Assembly: GCF_023555055.1 (NCBI RefSeq)
Contig: NZ_JAMJPL010000009.1
Span: 1-64,000, forward strand
Origin: Marinobacter sp. ATCH36
GTDB lineage: Bacteria; Pseudomonadota; Gammaproteobacteria; Pseudomonadales; Oleiphilaceae
Reading direction: 5' to 3'
Length of the DNA: 64,000 bases
The notes below the pieces were generated by a model. The model saw nothing but the letters and a program-made list of their open reading frames with translations. It had not been told where the DNA came from and did no database searches. This document shows, piece after piece, positions 7,896 through 15,741 of this stretch; positions within the stretch are counted from its first letter, which is position 1; every line of letters starts with the position of its first letter. The translations under genes and the position numbers were made by a program.

Positions 7896-8471
7896 ATGAA
7901 ACCGGCGGCCGGCTCCCTGATTCGACTTATGGCGTTAGCAACTCTTTGCCTGCTGGTTACAGGGTGCGGGTTTCAGCTAAGGGGCGCACCGCCGGTGTCG
8001 TCAGCATTGCAACCACTGGCCGTGGACTGCTCGGATAACGTGCCCGGGCAACTGTGCGACGCTGTCCGCGAGCAACTGGAACTGGGTCGAATTCAGCTGA
8101 AGCCCGCGGAAGAGGCAGATTACGTACTGAAGATCGGCAACTTCCGCCAGGAACGGCGTGCCAGCGCCATTACCCTCCGTGCCGCAGCCGCCGAATACAC
8201 GCTACGTCACACGGTGGATATTGAGGTACTCACCTCCGATAACATCCCGCTTATTGAGCCAACCGACCTCAATAGCAGTGAAACCTATCGCTACGATGAA
8301 TCCAACGTGCTGGCCAAACAACGGGAAGAAGAAGCCTTGCGGGAACAGCTCCATGATCGCCTGGCGCAGCAAATCATCTTCCGTCTGGCTCCGCTCGATG
8401 AGGGCCGCATTGATCGCCTGAGACAGGAAGCAAAACAGGCCCGTGACGAAAGTGCAGATCCTTCGTCATGA
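7896..8471 (+). CDS. lptE: LPS-assembly lipoprotein LptE
   Basis: A 191-aa outer-membrane lipoprotein that plugs the LptD barrel and takes part in lipopolysaccharide export. The signal peptide ends in the lipobox LVTGC, with lipidated cysteine near residue 24, followed by the family GFQLRG motif. The C-terminus is charged and helical. Its position between leuS and holA is the usual gammaproteobacterial order. The stop overlaps the holA start (ATGA). Confidence 0.94.
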   Translation: MKPAAGSLIRLMALATLCLLVTGCGFQLRGAPPVSSALQPLAVDCSDNVPGQLCDAVREQLELGRIQLKPAEEADYVLKIGNFRQERRASAITLRAAAAEYTLRHTVDIEVLTSDNIPLIEPTDLNSSETYRYDESNVLAKQREEEALREQLHDRLAQQIIFRLAPLDEGRIDRLRQEAKQARDESADPSS

Positions 8472-9475
8472 AGACACAGGCGTACCAGCTTCCCCAGTTA
8501 CTTCAGAAAGGCCTGTTACCAGTATATCTGATATCCGGCGACGAGCCATTGCTGGTTCAGGAGTGCTGTGACCAGGTACGCAAGGCTGCCCGTGCGGCCG
8601 GCTTTGAAGACCGGGTGACCTTTCACGCAGACCAACAGCTGGACTGGAACAGGGTCGGAGAGGAGTTTGGTGCGCTGTCATTGTTTGCCGAAAAACGCCG
8701 AATTGAGATACACCTGCCCACGGGCAAACTCGGGGATGGCCGTGCGGTATTGGAAACTGTGCTGCAGAATCCCCCCGATGACATCATTGTGTTATTGATC
8801 AGCGCCCGCCTGGATGCCGCGGAAACCCGTCGTAAATGGTACAAGGAACTCCAGAACAAAGGTGTTCACGTACCGGTTTGGCCTGTTGATACCGAAAAGT
8901 TTCCGGGATGGCTGCAACAGCGGGCCAGCAACCATGGATTGCACCTGACCCGTGGTGCCCTGGAAATTCTGGCCGAGCGCCTGGAGGGCAACCTGTTGGC
9001 GGCAAGCCAGGAACTGGACCGCCTGGCGCTGCTGGGCTCCGGCATCACCATCGATGAGGAAACCGTCGAACAGGCCGTTCAGGACAGTTCCCGCTTCAAT
9101 GGATTTGAACTGGTCACCGAACTTCTTGCCGGCAGAGCGGCCCATGCCAGAAAAATCATTGGCGTGCTGCAACAGGAAGGCGAGAATCCTCTGGGCCTAC
9201 TGACAGTGCTCTCACGGGATCTGAACCTGACTATGGAACTGAATATCGCGGCCGCCAAAAAAGAAAACACGGCCGGTTTCCTGAAGAAACGAGGCGTATT
9301 CCAGCCCCAGCGTGCAAAGGCTGTAGAGCAGGCAGCCAGACGCCTGAGCCGCCGCCAGCTAATGACAGCACTGGAGCTCTGCAGCGCCACGGATCGTGCC
9401 GCCAAAGGCTTTGACAGCCTGTCCCCCTGGCACCACCTGCAGGATATGATCACCCTTTTATCCAGACCAGCCTGA
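8468..9475 (+). CDS. holA: DNA polymerase III subunit delta
   Basis: A 335-aa clamp-loader subunit that opens the beta clamp. The N-terminal fold starts with YLISGDEPLLVQE and lacks a working P-loop, as expected for delta. The collar domain is C-terminal. The length is normal. The ATG overlaps the lptE stop by 4 bp. No clear intrinsic terminator follows; the next 37 bases lead into a probable promoter for the following small gene. Confidence 0.95.
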   Translation: MKTQAYQLPQLLQKGLLPVYLISGDEPLLVQECCDQVRKAARAAGFEDRVTFHADQQLDWNRVGEEFGALSLFAEKRRIEIHLPTGKLGDGRAVLETVLQNPPDDIIVLLISARLDAAETRRKWYKELQNKGVHVPVWPVDTEKFPGWLQQRASNHGLHLTRGALEILAERLEGNLLAASQELDRLALLGSGITIDEETVEQAVQDSSRFNGFELVTELLAGRAAHARKIIGVLQQEGENPLGLLTVLSRDLNLTMELNIAAAKKENTAGFLKKRGVFQPQRAKAVEQAARRLSRRQLMTALELCSATDRAAKGFDSLSPWHHLQDMITLLSRPA

Positions 9476-9512
9476 TCTGAATCAAACCTTTCGCAATCAC
9501 AACCAATCCCGC

Positions 9513-9539
9513 TTGACAGATTTTGACATCCGGTAGCAT
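9513..9539 (+). promoter_or_regulatory. Candidate sigma-70 promoter for the small helical protein
   Basis: A perfect TTGACA at 9513-9518 is followed after 15 bp by TAGCAT at 9534-9539. The spacer is shorter than ideal. A second TTGACA at 9523-9528 overlaps it. The gene downstream has a near-consensus ribosome binding site, which suggests strong expression. Confidence 0.4.
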
Positions 9540-9574
9540 GGTATATCCATCAATCATCAAAGGAGGTGTGTGAT

Positions 9575-9838
9575 ATGGGATTCCAGGACGATCTGAAACA
9601 GTTATCGGAGAAAGTAAAACAGTACCGCGACGAAGCCCGCGTTCAAATGCATCTGGCGAGAGAAGATGTCAAAGACGAGTGGGATGACCTGGAAAAAGAC
9701 TGGGAGCGGTTCCGCGGCAAACTCGACGGACTCCTGCATGATGCAGACGATGCGTCAAAGGAAGCACGCCAGACCGCCCACAAGCTTGGTGAAGATCTGA
9801 AATCGGGCTACCAGAACATCCGTAACCGGTTAAAATAA
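9575..9838 (+). CDS. Small charged helical protein, function unknown
   Basis: An 87-aa protein with no recognised domain, signal peptide or cysteine. It is rich in Asp, Glu, Lys and Arg with regularly spaced Leu, Val and Trp, and is probably one long amphipathic or coiled-coil helix (MGFQDDLKQLSEKV to the C-terminus), reminiscent of YtxH or CsbD-type stress proteins in composition only. The start is ATG 9575, after an almost perfect Shine-Dalgarno, AAGGAGG, ending at 9566; an in-frame GTG at 9566 would overlap that site. Its stop codon region carries the first of two AACCGGTT palindromes. Confidence 0.75.
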   Translation: MGFQDDLKQLSEKVKQYRDEARVQMHLAREDVKDEWDDLEKDWERFRGKLDGLLHDADDASKEARQTAHKLGEDLKSGYQNIRNRLK

Positions 9839-9857
9839 AATTGTTAACCGGTTAACA
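9823..9857. promoter_or_regulatory. Tandem AACCGGTT palindromes
   Basis: Two palindromes centred 22 bp apart: TAACCGGTTA at 9823-9832, inside the last codons of the small protein, and TGTTAACCGGTTAACA at 9842-9857. Equal-sequence palindromes two helical turns apart look like a dimer-binding operator, perhaps for the endonuclease gene downstream. The second copy could also fold as a hairpin. No regulator is identifiable from the sequence. Confidence 0.4.
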
Positions 9858-9879
9858 GAATACAGCAAATATCCTTCAC

Positions 9880-9903
9880 GAGGCTCTGTTCTTCAAGAGC
9901 CTC
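9880..9903. terminator. Possible terminator hairpin
   Basis: An 8-bp perfect stem GAGGCTCT/AGAGCCTC (9880-9887 and 9896-9903) with an 8-base loop, after the small-protein gene. No T-run follows, so intrinsic termination is uncertain. Confidence 0.4.
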
Positions 9904-10025
9904 TGTGCCATACTTCTCATTATTAGTGAATGAAGTGTCATTTTTTTGTCTGATCAGGCCACCCGCAATCCATTCATGCCCCGTCAGCCAAGGCGCTTCT
10001 GAGCACTGAGAGGTATAAATGGCCC

Positions 10026-10661
10026 ATGAAAACCTTAATCTTCTCCCTGCTAACACTGTCCATATTGCTCGCCTCTTCGCTGGTCAGTAGTCAGAATACT
10101 CGCTTCAGCGACCCGGACACAGTTATCCAGAACGAATTCTGGGGAAAGCTCTACGCTCAGGGTGGAGCATCTTTCTTTTGCGAAACGCCCTTCACCAGCA
10201 AAGGGTTTCTGCTGACGGACGGCTATATCTACCCACTGGCCCAGGTTCGCAGCGCTCTTGACTGTGGAACCTCCAGCCAGTGCGCCGATGATGATCGATA
10301 CCGGCAAATTGCTTCAGACCTCCACAACATCGTACCGGTTCGCAGTCGTGTCGAAATGAGACGACGTAATGCCCGTTTCGAGGAGCTCGGCGCAGTCGCC
10401 AGGCCAGATGAGTGTGGAATTCGCGAGAGTGCCCAGTTCTTTGAACCGCCGGAACGGGTAAAAGGCGATGTTGCCCGCACCGTCGCTTACATGGTGGAGA
10501 CCTACGACCTGCCCTGGGCCGGAGCAACCAGGGTTTTCGAGGGCTGGAACCGGTTGGACCCGCCGGATGACCGGGAGCTGACCCGTCATCGCCAGGTTGC
10601 AGACATACAGGGCAATGAAAACCCCTTCGTGCTGGATCCCGAAAGACTCGAAAACCTCTAG
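10026..10661 (+). CDS. Endonuclease I family secreted nuclease
   Basis: A 211-aa protein with an N-terminal signal peptide (hydrophobic residues 4-20). It resembles EndA/endonuclease I, a non-specific DNase of the beta-beta-alpha metal class. Family landmarks are DLHNIVP (catalytic histidine), the RRNARFEEL segment, KGDVARTVAYMVETY, and GWNRLDPPDDRELTRHRQ followed by IQGNENPFV. It probably acts in the periplasm or outside the cell on DNA. It is monocistronic, between a possible operator region and a strong terminator. Confidence 0.85.
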   Translation: MKTLIFSLLTLSILLASSLVSSQNTRFSDPDTVIQNEFWGKLYAQGGASFFCETPFTSKGFLLTDGYIYPLAQVRSALDCGTSSQCADDDRYRQIASDLHNIVPVRSRVEMRRRNARFEELGAVARPDECGIRESAQFFEPPERVKGDVARTVAYMVETYDLPWAGATRVFEGWNRLDPPDDRELTRHRQVADIQGNENPFVLDPERLENL

Positions 10662-10682
10662 CGCCAAACTGGCCGCACACAA

Positions 10683-10710
10683 AAAAGGCAGGCCCGCGGG
10701 CCTGCCTTTT
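10683..10710. terminator. Bidirectional intrinsic terminator
   Basis: A perfect 28-bp palindrome with a GGCAGGCCC/GGGCCTGCC stem, flanked by A-run and T-run. It lies between the converging endonuclease gene and the acyl-CoA dehydrogenase; the minus strand gets the longer U-run. Confidence 0.9.
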
Positions 10711-10729
10711 CAACGTCACACCGGGCGCA

Positions 10730-12520
10730 TCAGAATTCCTCGGCAGTCAGCGCCATCATGGAGCCGCTGCCACTGCGAATGCCTTCGGCCAGCGCGACGG
10801 TCTTCGGCAACAGGCGATCAAAGTAGAAGCGCGCACTCTTCACCTTGCCGCTATAGAAGCCAGAAGTATCACCCTCGGCTTTCGGCGCCGCTGCCTTTAC
10901 CATCTTCGCCCACATATAACCCAGCGCCGTCAGGCCGAACAGGTCCAGGTAATCCACCGATGCCGCACCGACGGCGTCAGGATTGTCACCGGCCTGCTTG
11001 ATGACATGCTCGGTGACATCGGACAGACGCTCGAAAGCCGCAGCCAATGGCTCCAGATAGGGGCGAAGGTTGTCATCGCCGCTGTTCTCTTCGATGAAAG
11101 ACGCCACATCTTCAGCAAACAATTCATAAAGCTTGCCCTGGCTACCAACCACCTTGCGGCCCATCAGGTCCAGCGCCTGGATACCGTTGGTACCCTCGTA
11201 GATCTGGGTAATGCGGCAATCACGAACCAGCTGCTCCTGGCCCCACTCGCGGATAAAGCCATGGCCGCCGAACACCTGCTGGCCCATGATGCAGGCATCC
11301 AGGCCACGGTCGGTCAGGAAGGCTTTGGCCACCGGGGTCAGCAATGCCACCATGCCTTCGGCATGCTTGCGGCGCTCGTCATCGTCCGAGTACTTGGAGA
11401 TATCCAGCCACTGGGCCACATAAGTCGAGAAAGCGCGACCGCCCTCTACATAGCCTTTCATGGTCAGCAGCATACGACGCACATCCGGATGTACCAGAAT
11501 CGGGTCCGCGGCTTTTTCAGGCTGCTGGGCACCGCTGGGGGCACGGCTCTGGATACGCTCCAGGGCGTATTCACGGGCGCTCTGCAACGACGCTTCCGCG
11601 GCACCGATGCCCTGGATGCCTACCCCGAGGCGCTCATAGTTCATCATGGTGAACATGGCTGCCAGGCCTTTGTTCTCCTCGCCAACCAGCCAGCCTTTGG
11701 CGCCGTCGAAGTTCATCACGCAGGTGGCAGAACCCTTGATGCCCATCTTCTTCTCGAGGGAACCACAGCTCAGGCTGTTGCGCTCGCCCAGTGAGCCATC
11801 GTCATTGACGCTGAACTTGGGCACCAGGAACATCGAGATGCCTTTGGGCCCCTTGGGTGCGTCAGGCAACTTGGCCAGCACCAGATGGACGATGTTTTCG
11901 GCCATGTCGTGCTCGCCCCAGGTGATGAAGATCTTGGTACCGGTCACGCTGAAGGAACCATCACCGTTAGGCTCGGCCTTGGTGCGGATAATGCCGAGGT
12001 CGGTACCTGCATGGGGTTCAGTCAGGTCCATGGCACCGGACCAGACGCCCGAATACATGTTGGGCAGGTACTTTTCCTTCAACTCCTGGCTGCCGTGGGC
12101 ATCCAGGGCCAGGCAGGCACCTGCGGTCAGCATCGGGGCCAGACCAAAGGCCATATTGGCGGCCTGCATCATTTCCTCGAACTGGGCGACCAGGGTTTTC
12201 GGCATGCCCATGCCACCAAACTCCGGGTTGCCACCCAGACCGTTCCAGCCACCTTCAACGATGGTCTGGTAGGCCTCGCGGAAGCCTTCCGGCGTGGACA
12301 CTTCGCCGTCATTCCACTTGCAGCCCTGCTCGTCACCTTCGCGGTTCAGCGGAGCCAGCACACCACTGGTAATCTTGCCCGCCTCTTCCAGAATGGCGTC
12401 AGCAGTGTCCGGATCCACGTTCTCTGCCACTTTTGGCAGTGACGCCCACAAAGTCGGAGCGTCGAACACTTCGTTCAGGACAAAGCGCATGTCACGTAAA
12501 GGTGCCTGGTAATCAGCCAT
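10730..12520 (-). CDS. Acyl-CoA dehydrogenase, DmdC-like (first copy)
   Basis: A 596-aa FAD-dependent acyl-CoA dehydrogenase with the long C-terminal extension of the DmdC/FadE subgroup. It oxidises acyl-CoA to enoyl-CoA in beta-oxidation-type pathways. Visible are the N-terminal ADYQAPLRDMRFV element, the mid-domain SGAMDLTEPHAGTDLG, and the catalytic-glutamate loop IYEGTNGIQALDL. The true substrate cannot be read from sequence; DmdC itself acts on methylmercaptopropionyl-CoA. The start is ATG 12520 with GGAG upstream; the TTG directly before it is not used. A 9-bp-arm hairpin lies in its leader. It is clearly paralogous to the next gene. Confidence 0.92.
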   Translation of the reverse strand: MADYQAPLRDMRFVLNEVFDAPTLWASLPKVAENVDPDTADAILEEAGKITSGVLAPLNREGDEQGCKWNDGEVSTPEGFREAYQTIVEGGWNGLGGNPEFGGMGMPKTLVAQFEEMMQAANMAFGLAPMLTAGACLALDAHGSQELKEKYLPNMYSGVWSGAMDLTEPHAGTDLGIIRTKAEPNGDGSFSVTGTKIFITWGEHDMAENIVHLVLAKLPDAPKGPKGISMFLVPKFSVNDDGSLGERNSLSCGSLEKKMGIKGSATCVMNFDGAKGWLVGEENKGLAAMFTMMNYERLGVGIQGIGAAEASLQSAREYALERIQSRAPSGAQQPEKAADPILVHPDVRRMLLTMKGYVEGGRAFSTYVAQWLDISKYSDDDERRKHAEGMVALLTPVAKAFLTDRGLDACIMGQQVFGGHGFIREWGQEQLVRDCRITQIYEGTNGIQALDLMGRKVVGSQGKLYELFAEDVASFIEENSGDDNLRPYLEPLAAAFERLSDVTEHVIKQAGDNPDAVGAASVDYLDLFGLTALGYMWAKMVKAAAPKAEGDTSGFYSGKVKSARFYFDRLLPKTVALAEGIRSGSGSMMALTAEEF

Positions 12521-12550
12521 CAAAAACTCTCCACAATTCAGTCAGTCTGC

Positions 12551-12588
12551 AAAGTGAACGCATGCGGGCTAGTGGCCCGGTTCACTTT
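12551..12588 (-). other. Leader hairpin upstream of acyl-CoA dehydrogenase
   Basis: Perfect 9-bp arms AAAGTGAAC/GTTCACTTT (12551-12559 and 12580-12588) enclose a second stem CGGGC/GCCCG. It lies 31-68 bp upstream of the start codon of the first dehydrogenase. It could be an RNA structure in the leader or a DNA operator. No U-run follows. Confidence 0.45.
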
Positions 12589-12680
12589 CTCGGCTATGTG
12601 TCCGCTCAGGTTATATTTATAAACGATCATTCTACCCTAATGACAGCTTCAACTCATGAGGTCCCGGCGGTCATTTCATG

Positions 12681-12714
12681 AAAAAAGCCCGCCTCCTGGG
12701 AGAGCGGGCCTTTT
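12681..12714 (-). terminator. Intrinsic terminator after the second acyl-CoA dehydrogenase
   Basis: A GC-rich stem (GCCCGC/GCGGGC) is followed on the minus strand by six U residues. It lies 22 bp beyond the stop of the dehydrogenase at 12736 and separates the two paralogues into independent transcripts. Confidence 0.85.
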
Positions 12715-12735
12715 GCGTTTTCCTGAAACCCCGCC

Positions 12736-14535
12736 TTAGAGGACGAAGGCTTCTTCCGGCATATCCATCAGGCTGTCGGAACCGGCCAGCATGCTTTCCG
12801 CATGCCCTTTGGCGCGCGGCAGCATACGCTTGAAGTAGAAGCGTGCTGTCTGGATCTTGGCGTTGTAAAACATTTCTTCGGTGGTGCCTTCCACCATCTT
12901 GTCCAGCGCCACCTTGGCCATGCGGGCCCAGAGATAGGCAAACACGGCGTAACCGGAGTACATCAGGTAATCCACAGAGGCGGCACCGACTTCTTCACGG
13001 TTCTTCATGGCAGTCATGCCGATCTTCATGGTCAGGTCGCCCCATTCCTTGTTGAGAGCGGCCAGCGGCTCAATGAATTCCTTGAGTTGCTCATCGTCGG
13101 CGTTTTCCTTGCAGAACATGTGCACCTGCTTGGTAAAGCCTTTCAGGGATTCGCCCTGGGTCATCAGGACCTTCCGGCCCAGCAGATCCAGCGCCTGGAT
13201 ACCGGTGGTTCCTTCGTAGATCATGCCGATACGGGCATCACGAACGTTCTGCTCCATGCCCCACTCGGAGATGAAACCGTGGCCACCATATACCTGCATA
13301 CCCAGGTTGGCAGCTTCGTAGCCAATTTCAGTGAGGAAGGCCTTGGCGATCGGAGTCAGGAAGCCCAGGGCCTCGTCCGCTGCCTTTCGCTCTTCTTCGG
13401 TCTTGCCACTGTGAACAATGTCTGCTTGCTGTGCAGTCAGGTAGATCAGCGCGCGGGCGCCTTCGGCAACCGCTTTCTGGGTAAGCAGCATGCGACGCAC
13501 ATCCGGATGAACAATGATCGGATCCGCAATACCCTCAGGATTCTTGGCACCGCTGAGTGAACGCATGGCCAGACGGTCCTTGGCGTAGGTCACCGATCCC
13601 TGCAGGCCCAGTTCGGCTGCACCCAGACCCTGAATGGCGGTACCGATTCGGGCGGTGTTCATAAAGGTGAACATGCAGTTCAGGCCCTTGTTCTCGGGGC
13701 CGATCAGCCAACCTTTGGCACCATCGAAGTTCATGACGCAGGTGGCGTTACCATGGATACCCATCTTGTGCTCGATAGAGCCACAGGAAACGGCGTTACG
13801 ATCACCGGAAGAACCGTCTTCGTTCGGCAGGTTCTTGGGCACGATGAACAGAGAAATGCCCTTGGTGCCTTCAGGCGCGCCCGGAAGCCTTGCCAGTACG
13901 ATGTGGACGATATTCTCGGCCATGTCGTGCTCGCCGGCAGAGATAAAGATCTTGGTACCGGTGATGGCGTAGGTGCCGTCAGCGTTGGGCTCGGCCTTGG
14001 TGCGCAGGGTGCCCAGGTCTGAACCACAGTGCGGCTCGGTCAGACACATGGTGCCGGTCCACTCGCCGCTGATCAGCTTGGTGAGATAGGTCTGCTTCTG
14101 CTCTTCGGTACCATGAGCTTCGATTGTGTTGGTGGCACCATGGCTCAGGCCGGGATACATTCCGAAAGACCAGTTGGCCGTACCCACCATTTCACTCATC
14201 ACCAGGCCGAGGGAGTGCGGCAGGCCCTGGCCGCCATAGTTGGGATCGGCTGTCATCGACGGCCAGCCACCTTCCACATACTGCTGGTAGGCTTCCTTGA
14301 AACCAGTCGGTGTTTTCACACCGTCTTCACTCCAGGTACAGCCTTCCTTGTCGCCCACCTGGTTCAGCGGTGACAATACCTGCTCACAGAATTTTGCACC
14401 TTCCCCGATGATGGCGTCGACCATATCTGGCGTCGCATCTTCGGCGCCTTCCAGATTGGCATAGTGCTGCTCGCTGTCCAGCAGTTCGGTCATCACAAAT
14501 CGAATGTCACGCAGGGGCGCTTTATAGTCGGGCAT
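12736..14535 (-). CDS. Acyl-CoA dehydrogenase, DmdC-like (second copy)
   Basis: A 599-aa paralogue of the preceding dehydrogenase, with the same domain order: N-terminal PDYKAPLRDIRFVMTELL, mid-domain MCLTEPHCGSDLG, catalytic loop MIYEGTTGIQALDL, and a DmdC-type C-terminal extension. It probably works in fatty-acid or related acyl-CoA oxidation. The start is ATG 14535 behind TGAGGTG; an in-frame GTG at 14544 lies inside that ribosome binding site. A promoter at 14651-14680 overlaps two PsrA-like boxes, suggesting control by long-chain fatty acids. The first copy lacks these boxes. Confidence 0.92.
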   Translation of the reverse strand: MPDYKAPLRDIRFVMTELLDSEQHYANLEGAEDATPDMVDAIIGEGAKFCEQVLSPLNQVGDKEGCTWSEDGVKTPTGFKEAYQQYVEGGWPSMTADPNYGGQGLPHSLGLVMSEMVGTANWSFGMYPGLSHGATNTIEAHGTEEQKQTYLTKLISGEWTGTMCLTEPHCGSDLGTLRTKAEPNADGTYAITGTKIFISAGEHDMAENIVHIVLARLPGAPEGTKGISLFIVPKNLPNEDGSSGDRNAVSCGSIEHKMGIHGNATCVMNFDGAKGWLIGPENKGLNCMFTFMNTARIGTAIQGLGAAELGLQGSVTYAKDRLAMRSLSGAKNPEGIADPIIVHPDVRRMLLTQKAVAEGARALIYLTAQQADIVHSGKTEEERKAADEALGFLTPIAKAFLTEIGYEAANLGMQVYGGHGFISEWGMEQNVRDARIGMIYEGTTGIQALDLLGRKVLMTQGESLKGFTKQVHMFCKENADDEQLKEFIEPLAALNKEWGDLTMKIGMTAMKNREEVGAASVDYLMYSGYAVFAYLWARMAKVALDKMVEGTTEEMFYNAKIQTARFYFKRMLPRAKGHAESMLAGSDSLMDMPEEAFVL

Positions 14536-14635
14536 GGAATTCACCTCAGATTTTCGGTCACAGCTGCGAAACGGTCACAGCACTTTGCCTCGGGGTTGGC
14601 TCAATCGGCGCAGCAATGGCTTCTGAACCGCTAAT

Positions 14636-14662
14636 TAAACACTTGTTTGAAACATACGTTTA
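14636..14662. promoter_or_regulatory. Tandem PsrA-like operator
   Basis: Two adjacent boxes fit the GAAAC-N4-GTTTC-type palindrome bound by the fatty-acid-responsive TetR regulator PsrA: TAAACACTTGTTTG (14636-14649) and GAAACATACGTTTA (14649-14662). They share one base and are centred 13 bp apart. The second overlaps the promoter -10, so binding should repress. The psrA gene is not in the window. Confidence 0.55.
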
Positions 14663-14680
14663 GAGGGGCAGAATTGTCAA
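14651..14680 (-). promoter_or_regulatory. Sigma-70 promoter of the second acyl-CoA dehydrogenase
   Basis: On the minus strand, TTGACA (14675-14680) is separated by 18 bp from TATGTT (14651-14656). The -10 lies within a PsrA-like palindrome. The transcript would have a leader of about 110 bases. Confidence 0.6.
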
Positions 14681-14774
14681 TAGTCCGGCTGGAAATTTGT
14701 GTTGCGTTTTGTGGTGAAGTTTTATGAAAAAGGCGGGCGTAACTGCAAAAAATAAAGCTTAAAGATTACGCTTA

Positions 14775-15425
14775 TCAGGCAGTTGCCATGAACCTGGAAG
14801 TGCTTTCTCCGTTTGCCGCGACGTTCTCGTCGAAGCCAGAGACAGTTTGGTAGGTATTGGCTGCACCCCGGGATTTCTGATCAACCGGTTCATCGCCATC
14901 AGCGCTCCCAGCCAAGTCAGTGCCTTCCCGGCCGCCAAGCTCTGATGACAGTTCAGACTGGGCCTGCAACATAAGCTGCATAGCTTCGGCAGCAACCGCC
15001 CGATCCTGGGGAGAGGGTTCCGCAGGCGCAAGCGCTGCCGATCTGACTGTTCGCATTTTCTCAATCGTTGCCTGCGGGTCGCCCTGGATCGGGGAAGTAT
15101 CAATCGACACTTCTCCACCAACGGCGTATTGGGCACCGTCTGGGCCGCGTTCGTAAACATAGGAGATGGACCCGGCATACTGCCCACCCACGGCCTGGTG
15201 CGCTGCCTCGTGAGCACGGACTTCGCGATCCCGGGCTTTCAGTTCAGCCAGTATCTTTAGTTCGGCATCTTCCAGCCCTTGGGGCTTATCTGTCCCGGAA
15301 CTCCGGGGGCGGGTGTTGTCGCGGCTTTCTTCAGCGCCTTCAGCATTTCTGCTGGCGGCAGCTCTGCCGGAATCCGTCGGAGGATACGCGGGCGACAGGG
15401 AGGGAACTGAACCGGATATCATCAT
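14775..15425 (-). CDS. SprA-related putative metalloprotease (CJM1_0395 family)
   Basis: A 216-aa protein whose central region contains VRAHEAAHQAVGGQYAG, the HEAAH zinc-metalloprotease-like motif of the SprA/CJM1_0395 family, followed by the conserved YERGPDGAQYAVGGEVSIDTSP block. The N-terminal ~70 residues are low complexity (Ser, Arg, Glu). No signal peptide is apparent. Catalysis has not, as far as I know, been demonstrated for the family. It is probably co-transcribed with the small gene 20 bp upstream. Confidence 0.8.
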   Translation of the reverse strand: MMISGSVPSLSPAYPPTDSGRAAASRNAEGAEESRDNTRPRSSGTDKPQGLEDAELKILAELKARDREVRAHEAAHQAVGGQYAGSISYVYERGPDGAQYAVGGEVSIDTSPIQGDPQATIEKMRTVRSAALAPAEPSPQDRAVAAEAMQLMLQAQSELSSELGGREGTDLAGSADGDEPVDQKSRGAANTYQTVSGFDENVAANGESTSRFMATA

Positions 15426-15444
15426 CTCAGTGATTCAGGCAGCT

Positions 15445-15690
15445 TCAGGCCTCGATATCCAGAAGCGTGCCCAGGGTTTCGTCGGCGGTTTTCACCACCT
15501 GGGCAGAGGCTTCAACACTGCGCTCATAGAGCTTGAGATCAATAATGGGCTCGACCAGCCCACCGGCACCTTCAGCGGTACCCCGAGGACCATCAGCGCC
15601 ACCCCGGGCGATCTGGCGCGCGGCATTTTCCATGCCTCGCATGCCGTCCTGAATACCCTGTATACCGATACCCAATGTGTTATTGATCAT
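15445..15690 (-). CDS. Small protein resembling a flagellar rod C-terminal helix
   Basis: An 81-aa protein. Its last ~35 residues (DLKLYERSVEASAQVVKTADETLGTLLDIEA, in pieces LKLYERSVEAS and TADETLGTLLDI) resemble the C-terminal helix shared by axial flagellar proteins such as FlgC and FlgE. The middle is a Gly-rich, flexible segment. No other flagellar gene is adjacent. It lies directly upstream of the SprA-like gene on the same strand, suggesting a joint role. Function unknown. Confidence 0.65.
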   Translation of the reverse strand: MINNTLGIGIQGIQDGMRGMENAARQIARGGADGPRGTAEGAGGLVEPIIDLKLYERSVEASAQVVKTADETLGTLLDIEA

Positions 15691-15741
15691 AACTGCGCTA
15701 CTCAGTGACCGTTAATTGACTCAAGTAAGCCACATTTCTGG

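Noticed and set aside
11561..11579. A close match to the core hairpin block (CAGGGCGTATTCACGGGCG) inside the first acyl-CoA dehydrogenase gene.
   Set aside because: It encodes a conserved-looking stretch (AREYALE) on the minus strand, lacks the inner AGGGAT hairpin and has no inverted arms; treated as chance.
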